From Golubevia sp. BC0850 (taxonomy: Eukaryota > Basidiomycota > Exobasidiomycetes > Golubeviales > Golubeviaceae), in contig JAAVVG010000015.1 of the NCBI GenBank assembly GCA_012976225.1, positions 620,001 to 684,000 of the forward strand: DNA of 64,000 bases, read 5' to 3'. The notes under the pieces are model-generated. The model was given only the letters and a program-made list of their open reading frames with translations. It had not been told where the DNA came from and did not search any database. The stretch's first letter is position 1. Every line of letters starts with the position of its first letter. A program made the position numbers and the translations under genes. This document shows positions 10,619 through 22,542 of this stretch, piece by piece.

Positions 10619-12320
10619 ATGGGAGGCACTGGGACATGGCCTTATCTTGAAAAGATAGATGGTGAACTCAGAAGACAAGGTCACAAGCCTCTACTGACTA
10701 CCAAGTACAGCCTTGCCGACGCTGTTTTAGAAGCTGTTCGACAATCTCCAAACAGAAACTTCTATCCAATTCCATCTCGTGAGTACGTTTCCTGCTCATA
10801 AAGGAGTTTCAGAAGGAAATATCTTTAAGCGGTCTCTGGCGCTTGACTGATCCGCAACTCGTCGCTCCATCATCTGCTTCATCTCTATCCTTCGCAGTCA
10901 CAGTTCTCATCGACGCCTATTTTACCTTCTACCCATGGTGGTTGGATGCAGTTCGCCAAAACTACAGGCATGGCGTTCCAGAAGCGAACAATCCTTATTG
11001 GAATCGAAGTCGAAAGGAAGCCAGTAGAGAAGCTAGGAATGACTTTCAAGGATGGGTTCAAGAAGAGTTGAAAACACTTGTCGGGGTTTTCGGATCTTGC
11101 TAACATGATATTCCATTCGCTGTCGAGTGTTACTGAGACCGAAAGGATGGCTGTGAGTTTACAAAGTGCATCTGAAGTCAGATGAAGAGACTGATTGGAG
11201 ATCCTTGACTGACCACCTCGCATACCGAATCAAAGCTACCCCTCCTGCCAAAGCGGAATTAGACGCAGAACGACAAGAAGGCAGGTCAAGAAGAGCAGCA
11301 GTAGCAGAACAGTGTCTAGAACAATTAAGACACCCCATGTACTATGACAACAGAATGCCTTTCTTTCTTATCGAGAAATTGGGAACAACAGCAGTGATGG
11401 GAAATCCAGTACCTCATACAGATAATGCTTGGTGGAGTGCTTTCGATCAAGATGAGAACTCGAAATTCGTTGAGGACTATCCAGATGTAATGAGATTCCA
11501 ACCTGGCGTCTCCCAAATCAGGTCAGTGAAAAATTGAAGCCCAAGGAGGCCTGCTTTCCGTCTTGCTGATGAGATCTCTTCCTCCCCCCCCCTTTTTTTG
11601 GCTTCAGGCATATTCTATGCATCGATGAGGCGGACCTCTTTATTGCAAGAAGAGCAGATTTCCTGAGAGAACTTCCGAGGGGCTGTAGAGACTTGTTTCG
11701 TCAGTGCTGATTCAGACCTTTTTTACCTTTCAGAACCAAGAGATCTCTTCATCAGACCAATCGATGGTCCGTGTTACCTTTGAGTAGTGGATAAACTGCT
11801 TCTACATCGTTTGGATAAATGGGTTACAGCTGAGAAACAGAGAGTTTTAGCTCTGGTGGTCGGTCAAGATGTAAGTCAATTCTCCATGCTTCTCCCATTT
11901 TCGGTTTCAGTACTCTTCTCGCGTCCTTTCTTTCTCTTACTCTCATCAGTATACTAGAAGAGGACTCCGCTATCTCGATTTCGCCGTTGCAATCGATCTT
12001 CTGCAAGCTCTTCCAGATCCAGTTCTCACTCCCACACAAAGGGACTATAACAATCCATTTCCAACTCCTGGGGAAAGAAGAAGTAATGATCTGATTTTTT
12101 TTTTGCTCAATTGACGAAACTCATCAAGGGCGACGATTATCTGCAACCCAGAATCGAGTGGGACAACGAAGATTGGGAAAGGATCAGAGAAGGGATTAGG
12201 ATCCGGAGTAAGAGATCTCACGAGGTTTGGCAAAGAGAAGCTTTAGAATTTTTCAAAGGGGGGTTCAGCCATTACATCAGTCATTACAATTCACGTCTTT
12301 CTGTTCAACGTCAACAACCG
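10619..12320 (+). pseudogene. Degenerate multi-exon gene of unknown function
   Basis: The reading starts MGGTGTWPYLEKIDGEL at 10619 and continues through pieces near 10830-11079, 11090-11150, 11160-11522, 11607-11700, 11735-11875, 11950-12080 and 12105-12290. These have clear protein-like composition (for example CIDEADLFIARRADFLREL and DNEDWERIREGIRIRSKRS) and plausible introns at 11523-11606 and 11876-11949. The frame is broken several times: a shift in the AAAA run near 11071, a shift near 11154, an in-frame TGA near 11787, and a shift in the T10 run near 12092. Two of these are homopolymers and could be sequencing errors; the others suggest a dying gene. The first intron boundary is also uncertain. 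I recognise no domain. The 3' part runs up to the end of the ammonia-lyase gene on the other strand. Confidence 0.55.
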
Positions 12321-12342
12321 TCCTTCACTCTTCCCCACATTT

Positions 12343-15293
12343 TCACAATATTCCCATCACTCTACCATCCATGATAGCGTCATAAATTCTAGAAACGTTC
12401 TCGCCAATAGTTCTCTTATTATCACCTCCAAACTCTTCTAACTCCGATCCTGGAAGATCCCCAACTCCCTTGTAAAATTTGACATCTAACTCATCTCTCA
12501 CGAAAGCATAAACCAAGGATGAAGTCTCAGAAACATAGTCATTCTTAGCAAATTTAGATCTAAGCTTCTGGTTGGAATCATTAAAGAACTTCTCAGTTGA
12601 GTACTCAGAGAGTTTGATCAACAAATCTTTGACCCCAATCTCCATTTGGATGATTGGCAGGAACTGATTTGTTTCATCTCCTGGTCCTTTGATCTCGTTT
12701 CCAATGGTCATCATCATGTTTCTGAAGGCCCCTGATTCTTGAGGAAATCTAAGGAGGTATCTGACGACGTTTTGAGAGGCGATGGAAAACCTTTTGTCGG
12801 TGTTGAGACTTTGATGACGAAGAAGAGATAGAGTGATGACTCTCAAAACTCCATTCTTGAGGTTTGGATCTTCGATCACTCCTTCAAGCTCTCTAGAGAT
12901 TTCAGATACGAGTGAAAGGAATAAAGCGCGAAGATCTATAGCTTGAAGTGAGAGGACTAGGGATGAAGCTACCAGCTGTGAGAAAGGAGAAAAAAGAAAA
13001 AGAGAGTAATCAGTCAGAACTGAGGCTAGATAATAACCTCTTGTAAAATAGCTACTGGGAAACAGAACTCAACTTTGCGAGAGTCTCCACTGCGGTGATG
13101 GTGTATCTTGCTGAGATGACTGGGAGAACGAGTTGGAGGAGAAGATAGACAATGTCAATTTTGATTCAAAAGAAGAAGATCAGAGTCACATGTGAGTCAT
13201 ACTTACGAGCTAAAGAGTTAAGACATTGGTTGTGTTGCTCGGCAGACTGAACGAAGTGATTAGCGCGGCTGCGAGACGGGACAGGGTGAGGAGTCGAGAA
13301 GATTATTAGATTCCGAAGTCAGTGTTTTAGTAAATGCATTCCAAAGTCAAGAATCACTTCGAAAGACTAACCTGGCCAAAAATCCAAGTTCACTAGTCAA
13401 AGCAGCGCAACCAATCTCGACCCCTTTGAATCCACCATCTTCACCGGGTTGACCAGGAGCCAAGTTAGGAGGTAAACCGTTACTGAACTTATCATTGCAA
13501 ATTTCAGAGTTCTGAGCAAACAGCATTCTTCCAATGATCGAACAGGAATCTCTAGTTTTCTCAGTTGCGTTAGTGACTGAAGTAGCCTGGAAATTTCCGC
13601 CGTGAAGAGTTCTAGAGCGAGTTGAATCGGTTAGAGGATTGTCCGTGGTTGAATTTAATTCGATCTCTAGAGTTCTATGAGCGGAAGTCAGATCTTCGAG
13701 AGCAGGTCCTAGCCATTGAGGGGAAGTTCTGAGAGCGTATCTGAAAAGAACGGAGAGGGGTCAAGGGACATTCCAAGAAGTTGAGCGTGAGCTTCGGGCA
13801 GCTTAAAGAAATTTGTTGAGCTTATTGTTTTCCAAGATGTTTGAATCAATTACTCACCTGTCTTGTTTCAGAAAGAAGCCCTCTTCGTCATTCTCGACGA
13901 ACTTCTCTCCCTGATCAACACTTCCAGTCGCAATCTCAACAAGTAGATCTACAACTCCCAAATCCTCATTATCGCCTCTGATGAATTTACTTCCTTCCAT
14001 AAACCTTCTAACATTCTTTGCGACTTCAATTTGACCTGGATGAGGTCTAGCGACGTCATGGATGAACTCCTCAAATTCATCCTTACAACCCAACAAAGCC
14101 TCTAAATTCATAGCGGTAATGACCTGAGATAGATAAGCCAGTTGATGGGTAGTTGAAATAGCAAGAGAGGCCACGGAAGCTGAAATTGAAGTTCCGTTTA
14201 CTAGACCAAGGACTTCTTTTGGAGAGTAGATCAAGGGAGTGATTGACAGCGAGGAGAAGGCTTCACGGGCCGTCATGATCGCAGGAGAAGAGCTGTATAG
14301 ATTGGAGGTAGAATCAAAAGACAAAATGAGCACCTCTGACTTGTTTCGACTTCTTTTGCCTCGAAGGGAGGTCGAAAACTCATGAGCTCCCAAAATCAAA
14401 CACTTGCCTGTTTCCAACAAAGACCTTGACGTTTGGATTTCCAGTCATGGTGAAAGCGATGTACGATAAAGGAGATAGATCACTGAGAACTCATCAAGTT
14501 AGGTTATTGAATATAGAGAGATCAAAATGAGTAAACAGTCCCATATTGTCGAACCACGAGATGTGTCAAGAGCTAGCTATCCTGTGTTGGTATCTTCTAA
14601 CTCACCCACTAGCCGAAACAGAACCTTGATTGGGGATCACAGGAATCACGTTCTTCTCCAAGAGTAGACCCAGCATCTCAATAACCTCCCATCTGACACT
14701 CGAATGAGCTCTCAAGAAGTTGTTGATTCTGAGAACCATCGCACCTCTAACCCAACTAACTGGCATGGCATGAGAGAGTTCAGTTCCAATTGGTAGAATC
14801 ACTTTTTCTTTGGTGGTTGAAAGACTAGCGCTTTGGTAGATCGAAGAGGGAAGTACTCCACACAACAGTCCAAGAAGAGCTTTCTGAACTGAGTTAACGT
14901 CTTTGACCTTCTGATTAGCAGAGCCTCCAAAGAAAGTGGTGACTCCCTGTTTGTCAGCATCGAAAAAGTGAAGGTCAGTGGAGCGGAAAGGCAGAGAGAG
15001 AATAAGAATGTAGAGCGCAGCTGCTCAATTGTTATTTGAATCAACCAAGTAAGTGTCTTTTCAATTTCGGAGCTACCTACATAGACTGTCTTACCATCTT
15101 TCACAGCTTCTTTCAAGACCTGTTCACTTTTCTCTACTTTTGGACGGAGACTTTCATCTAGATGAAAAGAGGAGCTTGATCTTGAAATATTAACCAACTG
15201 TGAGAGTAACAAATTGGATCCGTCGAGCTTGATGGATGCGGATTGAGTGTCGAGGGAGAGGAAAAGATCCGAGTGAGGAGTTTTGGAAGGCAT
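12343..15293 (-). CDS. Phenylalanine ammonia-lyase family protein with diverged substrate pocket
   Basis: Eight exons, complement of 12343-12975, 13064-13119, 13207-13268, 13372-13740, 13858-14292, 14408-14482, 14606-14946 and 15081-15293, join in phase to 727 residues (Rhodosporidium toruloides PAL: 716). The ASG triad that forms the MIO electrophile is intact at ~183-185 and continues as DLSPLSYIA. The catalytic Tyr is Y71 (TVYGVTT). LGLVNGT, ARPHPGQIEVAKN, RYALRTSPQW, TTDNPLTD, HGGNFQA and the C-terminal YAFVRDEL are all present. Two pocket features differ from typical PAL: GVTTFFGGSA instead of the near-universal TTGFGGSA, and ALLGLLCGVLPSS where R. toruloides PAL has ALLEHQLCGVLPSS, so the His-Gln selectivity pair is absent and one residue is lost. 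Family chemistry is non-oxidative deamination of an aromatic amino acid to a cinnamate; the substrate here may differ. Intron 3 uses a GC-AG donor. The start is divergent from the MpaB-like gene. Confidence 0.92.
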
Positions 15294-15972
15294 TCTTTCG
15301 ATTCTCTGTTGATATGAGAGATTGAGTGAAGCTCCGTTATGATGGGAGAGAGGTAGAAGGAAACGAACTTTCGAAAATTGGAAAGCAATTCGACGTTGTC
15401 AGGGAGCAGCGACGGAATTCGAACCAGCGTCATTTTCCCACGCCAACAGAAGGGGTGAACGGGGTTTGGCGGTTCTACGAAAAGACATTATTAGATCTTT
15501 CATTTTGCCTGTGATTTGTCAAGTCAAAGTTGGGACATCTCACCGAAAGAATGGTCTTCGGGGTGAAGGGGAGGGGAGGGGAGGTGCCCATGGCAGTTAG
15601 AGGTCTTTCTCTTCTAAGCCATCACACTATTTGTACCCCCTGGTGGTTTCTAACAGCTGCTACAAATTTCAGAAAAAAAAACGCAAAAGAAAAAAAAAGA
15701 ACAGAATGATGTAGAGTAGAGAGCAATGCTACATTTGTACAACACCGAGGAGACCCGAGAGGTGGACTGCAATGGAGTGAATGAGCCAATAGTTTTGGAT
15801 TGAGGAAAGATTATCTTTTCTATTCCGGATTAAGTCACTCTTGTATTTGGTGTCTCTTGAATCTGTGAGGCGACACTCGGAAGCCCCTTCCGGCTAACGT
15901 CCCAACTCGAACCGATTCCAAGTTCATCTTCCTTCGACCTTCAGCTTCACCCTCACATCGTCCTGTTTCAGA
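15294..15972. promoter_or_regulatory. Shared promoter region between ammonia-lyase (-) and MpaB-like oxygenase (+)
   Basis: A 679 bp gap separates the two divergent start codons, with no coding sequence of its own. It holds A-rich runs around 15670-15705 and CT-rich leader sequence just upstream of 15973. Divergent layout suggests, but does not show, co-regulation. Confidence 0.4.
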
Positions 15973-17887
15973 ATGAGCTCCCTCATTCCACTCTTTGGAA
16001 TCTTAGTCGTAGCTCGCCTACTACAAGTCGGTTTGCTGCGTTACATCAGGGCTCAACAGATCGAAGACTCGTTCGGTTCAAGATACGCTCTCACTCCTCA
16101 AGATGAAAAAATAGGGAAACCTCGAATGAACAGCCGCGAAGCTGGTCACAGAGGTGTCAGAGATGCTCAACGGATTTTTAGTAATCTAGGAAGCTTCGAA
16201 ATGCCCTTTGTTACTCAGAAGGCATTGGAATTTGTACGTATCTTTCAGAACGCAAAGATGAGAGTTGAGGTCTCATCGAATTCTCCTTTCTCCATTTACT
16301 TCACCTCAATAGGCTCTCTTCCGAACTTACGGTGTTCCAAGTATTTCGAAAATCCTATCTGCGACCGGTGAGCTTGGATTTGAAATGGAGACTCCCTCAT
16401 TGGACGATTGAATCTTTCCTTGTACGAACCCTCGCGAATCAACACCTGATCTTGCTTATGTTTTCCCCGCGCCTCCCAGGACAATTCGTGGATCAAGGCA
16501 AATCTACTAGGAGATACGTCGATACTGCCGTTGCAGTGAGTTACGTTCAATCTCTCTCTATCGTTCAATCTCTCTCTATCTTCTGATCTTGTCCAAGCGA
16601 TTCCTTCACGACTGACAATCCTTCTTTTCATCTTCCAGGTAGCATCGTTTTTCACCTATCCCGTTCCGATCCTAGACCTCAAAGACAACGATGTACCCTC
16701 TCCAGACGAGAAAGAGAAGTATGAGGCTAAAGATCCACGCTCATGTCTAGCGATTGCGAGAGTGAATTGGCTACACAAGCGTGCTAAAGGAATACATGAA
16801 CCAAAAGCTACCATCAGTAACGATGATCTACTCTACACTCTGAGCACTTTTATCCTCGGACCTCCTATGTGGTGAGTCTTTCTTCCTTCAGTTTCTCTCC
16901 AAGCCCTCGCCTGACCTCTTCTCTTCTCTCTTCAGGTACAAGAAAGCAGGCTATCGTATCGCTTCACCGTTGGAGCAAGAAGCAATATATACTCTATTCT
17001 ACCACATCGGCAGATGTATGAGGATCGAAGCTATTCCTACAAGTCTAGAAGCTTTGGAAAATTGGGCGAAAGAATACGAAGAGAGGAACATGGTCTTTGC
17101 TGAGACAAACAAGAAAGTCGCTGATGAGACTGTCAGAATGCTGTTGTTCCATGTTCCCCATTTCGCTCATGGAGTCGCCAGAATGGTTGTGGGTGAGTCT
17201 ACGGTCAGTCCAAAACTCTCTCAAGATTTCTCTCTGACCTTGTTCCGCTCTTTCTAATTCTTCACCTCCTCAGCTTCGCTAATGGATGATCGTCTTAGAC
17301 TAGCAATGGGTTACCCCGAACCTCCTGCCTTACTCTACTCGTTCTCAGGATTCGCGCTCTCTTCCGTCGGTTTCTTCCAACGTTACTTCATGCTACCTCG
17401 TTCAGAAGGCAAGACTCTAGCTCCAATCGGAAAACAAGGTCTAGCTCCAGGCGTGACTCTGAACCCTTTAGATTCTTTAGGAGTCTGTCCAGCTTCAGGA
17501 GCCAAAGGCAAGACTTGTCCTGTCGGAGGTCATCAAGCTGAGGTCTCAAAGCCCAGATTAACACCCAACTGGTTCGACAACGAGCCCCATTACTCAAGAG
17601 CTGCAACCAAACTCTCGGCTACTTGGTTGTGGGAACAAATCTTTGTTAAGGTTGAAAACAGAAGAGGTGCAAAGCAATGGAGACCTGCTGGGGTTTTGAA
17701 GAAGGATTTGCCTGTCGAACCAGTCGCTGGATTGGACTGTGGTTATAGAGTAGAAGAGTTGGGACCTAAAGGTTTAGAGAAAGTGGGAATGGTTGAAGTC
17801 TACAAAGAAGCTAGACTACTCAATGGAGGCAAAGAATTAGAGGGTGTTTGGGGAATGGAGAATCCTGAAACAAGTTCTGAAACTTGA
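15973..17887 (+). CDS. MpaB-like ER-bound oxygenase (DUF2236 family)
   Basis: Six exons (15973-16233, 16313-16367, 16480-16535, 16639-16871, 16936-17192, 17274-17887) join in phase to 491 residues. The N-terminus has one membrane anchor (LIPLFGILVVARLLQVGLL). The core reads SCLAIARVNWLHKRAK, ISNDDLLYTLSTFILGPPMW, then LEQEAIYTLFYHIGRCM and NWAKEYEERNMVFAETNKKV, the ordered signature of the MpaB/rubber-oxygenase-like family (DUF2236), in which MpaB from mycophenolic acid fungi oxidatively cleaves a prenyl chain at the ER. A Cys/Gly/Lys-rich tail follows. Known family members bind haem b through conserved His/Arg, but I did not map those residues. It could act on any lipidic or polyprenyl substrate. 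The divergent position beside the unusual ammonia-lyase hints at a shared pathway. Confidence 0.82.
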
Positions 17888-18246
17888 GCTGTCGGTGAAC
17901 AAAAGGGAAAGAGAAGACTTGAAGAGAGACGATTCATTTCCGGCTTCTCAAAATTTTCACTTTACACAAATTTTTTTCGTCGAATTTCAGTAGCTGAATG
18001 ATCTCTTGAATCTCAGACGGAACAGTTCTTCTTCGTCCCCGCCTTTCTTTGCCACCATCATCGATCAAACTTGAAATGGCGAGGTTGGATCATGAAGAAA
18101 GGTGTTTCCACGGGCTGAAATGCACACTTCTCCGTCGAGATCATCTCGGACTTGATGCCAGAGAAAAATCCAGAAGTCAAGGAAAGAATGGAGTCAGCGA
18201 GTCAGCTTGACGTCAAAATGAGAGAAATGGCCATTCTGAGCAAATT
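17888..18246. other. Intergenic region, convergent 3' flanks
   Basis: About 360 bases between the MpaB-like gene (+) and the F-box-like pseudogene (-). No feature recognised. Confidence 0.5.
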
Positions 18247-20124
18247 TTAAATGACTGACTTATCTGTCTCAGTTAGCCTCAGAAGGTTTAAACCGACTCT
18301 GGCACTTCTGAACATCTCTAGTCCCTCTAATCTCTCTCTATCCGTCTTCAACGTAGCTAAGGAGACTGAGTCGTCGATGATTTTGTAAGAACGGAGATTG
18401 GGCTCCTGTGGAACACCGACAAGCTTGAGCTGAGGTAGAGCTCGAACGGTCAAGATCTGGACCAACAAATTTTCTTCTGAAGGTACTACAGAAGCAAGAG
18501 CTCCATGGTAGGAGGTGAAGTACGTAATGGCTAAGGTGGAAGGAAGAAGAAGATTTCTTGCACAAATTAGAGCCAGACTTGCTAGATCTAAACCAAGAGT
18601 TCTTAAATCCTTGAAAGCAGAGTAGCCAACCGAGGATAATTCCTCCTCCACGGACGTGTCAAGAACTGCTAGGTGTTTCAAGGAGTTGTGAGATGAAGAG
18701 AGTCTCTGAATGCAATCCTGAAAGAGGTAAGAGTTGTCCCCTGCTCTGATCTCCTGCCAACCAGTTGAAGCATCGAAAGAGCTAAGTTCGGTAGTAGCCT
18801 GAAGGAAGTTTGCGATAGTGTCTGTTTTACGACTTCCGAGCTTCCAACTCTTCTGATTCTCCCAAGGTGAACCCCAGTAGCTAGTTTTAACTCCCTTGTT
18901 GTAAACCTTGTTGTAAACAAAAATGAACCCAATCGAAAGATTCTTGAACTTCGACATTTTCTTGAAAGCTTCTTGATGTTCAGATAGGAACTTTTCGTCT
19001 TCGACAGAGATGCTAAAGACCAAGATAGCGTCTGTGAGTTTGGGACACCAGATCATGAGCCAGATCGCATTTCTTGCTGAGATCTGAGCAGTCGGAGAGT
19101 GGTTAGGAATAAAAGACCAGTCAAAGTGTAGCTTTTGGAGAGAGTGGGTCAAGAAGGAGATCGGAATGAATAAACCGTTGACATTCTCGATGAATGGGAG
19201 TTCAACTTGAGAAGTCTGAAAGATAAGAATTCTAAGATTCTTCAACTTGCTGATGAAAGGTCCTACTTTCTTCTCCTTTCTATTATCTTGATTGGAAAAT
19301 GAATTAAACAGATGTTCGATATCTTTCTTGATCTCCTCCCACTCCTCCAGATCAACCGATTTCAGGAGGTCAGCAAGGGTAGGGAGAGCTTCGGCTCTTT
19401 TGTCTTCTCCTGTTATCTCTGAATCCTTTCTTGTGCTCTTCTTTTGATTTTCTCTACTGCTTTGACCACCTTTTGAAGAGGCAACTTGTTGAGGCGGTCT
19501 ACTTCCCTCAGAACGATGAGGACTGTAGTTGTCCACAAACTGATCTATCAATCCGGAAGAACCTGGCCAGATGGTTTCCAGATCCAATTCTTCAATTTTC
19601 TTCTGGTGCAATTTTCTTCTGGTATTCCTTTTTTGCCTCCAGAGAACGCTTCTCGACTCTGAGCGATTTGACGTTCGCTCCTGTATCCCTTTCTCTTTCC
19701 AATTATTTGATCAAAGTTGGGATCTTAGTCGATTGAAGAGTGATGTCTTGGAAAGGGAATGAAACCAAATAGCTTATAACCCGCTGTGGAAGTCATAGAG
19801 AGTCATCTGAGAGCCATGTCTCTTGCTCTGCAAGGGGAAGAAGGGAGGGAATGAGTCAGAAAAAGAAGGGATCGTTGCCCCTTTGACACTCATACAATCT
19901 TCAATACCGCCTCATGCCAGGACCATTATCAGATTCAGTACTTTAGACAGGGTCACTTACCTTGTTCTGAATTCTCTTTCCTCCTCTTCTTGACCCTCTC
20001 TCTTGAGCCCCCAACTTCTGATCTGCACGACAACAGCTTCGGCTACTTGGCCTGGAAGAGCGTCGATGTTGACTGGAATCTTCTTCTTAGCAGACTTGCT
20101 GCTTTCCATTGAAAGTGAAAGCAT
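18247..20124 (-). pseudogene. F-box-like family gene, copy 2 (disrupted 5' half)
   Basis: Exon 1, complement(19961-20124), encodes MLSLSMESSKSAKKK and NIDALPGQVAEAVVVQIRSW, closely matching copy 1, and ends at a GTAAGT donor. The acceptor is near 19828 (CCCCTTGCAG). The next stretch matches copy 1 (RDMALR then LSMTSTAGYK, compared with RDLTLRALSLTSRSGYQ) but has an in-frame TGA, and at least one further stop and frame change follow before 19620. From there to 18247 the frame is open for over 450 codons and carries the family body, including SKLKNLRILIFQTSQVELPF, the PWENQKSWKL block and the C-terminal DRERLEGLEMF. A short tandem duplication lies at 19595-19622. The 3' half could still be translated from an internal start, but the family N-terminus is lost from that product. 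Confidence 0.72.
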
Positions 20125-20906
20125 GTCCTGATCTGAGAACTGGTTGCTAATTGGTGGAGAACAAACTTTGGAACATCAGATCCGCATTCGTCTGACTCGC
20201 TTCCAGCCGACTGAACGAGAACATCCCACCGAACGACCTTGTCTTATCTTTTCGACATTTTGGTCGAATCTTCTGGAGATGAGTTTAGTTCTGGTATAGC
20301 ACGCTCAGAAAAACTCAATTCTGCCCAAGTCGATTCGTATGTTGACTTCGCGAAAAGGTTCAGATTGTGGCTGGTTGAGAGTTGTCAAGGGGCAGATGTG
20401 TGAAGCGGTGAGATTCTGAGCAGTCAGAAGGAAATAACTTTCAAAGAAAGTCATTGAAACGAAATGTGCGAACGAGAGAGGGGAAGTTGCGAGACTGGTG
20501 CGCTCCTGCGACTCGTTGGGATGGCACTAGTAACTGGAAGAGCGAAGCGGGGAAGATGCTGCCTAATCGGAGGCTTTGAGATCTGAGCAATTGATCAAAG
20601 AAAAGTGATGAAGCTTCAGAAAGGAAAGTCGACCAAGGGAGGAAGTCGTAAGTCTTGACTTTTGAAGCCATGAATCGATGAGACCTTTTGATGAGGTTAA
20701 GGAGTCAAGTTGGAGAATTGGAGATCTAGGTTTACAACTGCGAGAGACCGGACCAGTGTAAAAGAATTTTTCAGCCATAAATTCCAACACGTTGATCTCA
20801 TGATAGCACAGCTCTTCCTTCCGTTGACAACCCCGATTCCTAGATCCCACTCCAGTTCCAAACTTTGACGGCAACCAAGCTTCTTCAGACAGGATCAAAA
20901 CAAATC
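20125..20906. other. Intergenic region upstream of the F-box-like copy 2
   Basis: About 780 bases. Open stretches on the minus strand (20441-20898) show no protein-like pattern. It carries the 5' flank of copy 2 and the 3' flank of the hydrolase gene. Confidence 0.45.
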
Positions 20907-22407
20907 CTAAGAATCTAGATGAGCGATGAGCAATTCAGCAACCTTTTCTCCATGAGTTGCAACGATCCAATGACCTCCTCCCGGGATGACGTGGACCTTC
21001 ATATTTCCAGCGAAATCTAAAGAGAGAAAGGGTGAAAATGGTCAACTTCCTTCTCTCTTCCCGTTCCTCCATCACGTTCGCATTAGTTTAATCTCCAACT
21101 AAGGCTCTTACTCACATTCTTTACTTTCCATTGGAACAACATCATCAGCATCTCCCCAAACACATTCAATCTTGCCACCGAATTTCTCGCAAACTCCCTT
21201 CATGACTTCAGCTTGATCAAAGATCATTCCATAAGCGATAGTAGAAAGGAAGGATTGAAAAAATCCAGGATGATTCTTAGCTTGCCAGGAGCCAATGGAA
21301 TTAGCATCTTTGACTGGATTCACGGGAGAGATTGAGATAAGACGTTGCATGAATGAGATGGGCAAGGTGGTGAAAATCTTGGTGGTAGCTGTAGGATTTG
21401 GACAGAAACAGAAAGCCGCGAAGAGGGGAAGAGGAGTTAGAGGAAGGGGGAAGGGCTTATTGAAGAGAGACGGGGAGGATGATGAGAGAGACGAGGGAAA
21501 CAGAACCTTACCTCCTAATTTTGAAGAAGGAGTACCTCCAGCTGGACAGATTAAGAAAATCTTGTCAATTCTTTGGGGGAAGTAGTGAACGAAATTGGAG
21601 ACTGGATCAAGAAAGGGGAAATGGAATCGAGAACGTCAGCTCAAACTCATCCAGCAACGGAATCTTAGAAACAGAAACTACGATTCGGAATCGCAAGGAT
21701 CGACTTGATTCTATGAATCTAGTCAAATGTTCCCTCAAATCATTACGAGAAGGAAAAGTATCCACAGCCGGAAATCCCGACTCACCAATCGAACCACCTA
21801 AGCTCATTCCACCAATACTAAACTTCTCCCAGTCAGGTTTGGAAGTCAAAAGGAAAGAGATTTGAGAGACGTATAGAGGAATGTCATAAGGTAGAATGGG
21901 AGCATCAGATAAACCTCTTCCGTAGAGATCAAAGATGAGAACTCGATAACCGGCTTGAACGAGTTGAGGAATGATGGATTTCCAAACTGGAGCTGGAGTG
22001 CTAATTCCATGAACTAAAAGTAACTTTTTACCATCTTTAGGTCCTACTAGATAGGTTTTCACTTTGCCATATGGAGTGTCGACGAGTCTGCGAGATGAAG
22101 GAAAGGCTCGTTGGGTCAGAGTTGGAGAGAGTGGAAATTGAAATAGCAATCATTGGACTTACTCTCCGCCTTCGAAGATGTCATCTGGATAAACCTTGTC
22201 CTTTGAAGTTCTTGGAGCATTCTTGATGAGAGGTAAAGATTTGTTGCCAGAGGCTCTTGGATGAGATTGAAAGAAATAAGAGAAGGCAAAGACGGAGAAA
22301 GCGGTGGCAGTGGCTATTGGTAGAGAATGTCGATGAATTGGAGTATCAAAGATTGAATGAGCTGTTGATGATAAAGTTGTTAGAGCTTTGTCAAATGGAG
22401 ATGCCAT
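20907..22407 (-). CDS. Alpha/beta-fold serine hydrolase with N-terminal membrane anchor
   Basis: Five exons, complement of 20907-21016, 21116-21388, 21512-21601, 21786-22087 and 22163-22407, are phase-consistent and give 339 residues. Residues ~35-55 are a hydrophobic anchor (IATATAFSVFAFSYFF). The fold signature follows: KKLLLVHGIS (oxyanion HG), FDLYGRGLSD, nucleophile elbow GGMSLGGS with Ser177, acid residue in VWGDADDVVP (D292 or D295) and catalytic His319 in GGGHWIVATH. The triad is complete, so an active esterase or lipase-like hydrolase is expected, tethered to an organelle membrane. Substrate is unknown. I chose MASPFDKAL at 22407 as the start; an in-frame ATG at 22452 would add 15 residues. 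The start lies 135 bp from that of RMD5 on the other strand, so they share a compact bidirectional promoter. Confidence 0.88.
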
Positions 22408-22542
22408 TCTTGAAAAGCTGATGGAGTGGGAGTTGAAGGGGCTTATCTTCATTTCCCAGCCAAGCCAGTCTTAATCAGCAACCCAACATTTCTTTGCTTC
22501 TTTCTCCTTCCATCCAATTCTCCCCAACCAACGGTTTTCAAG

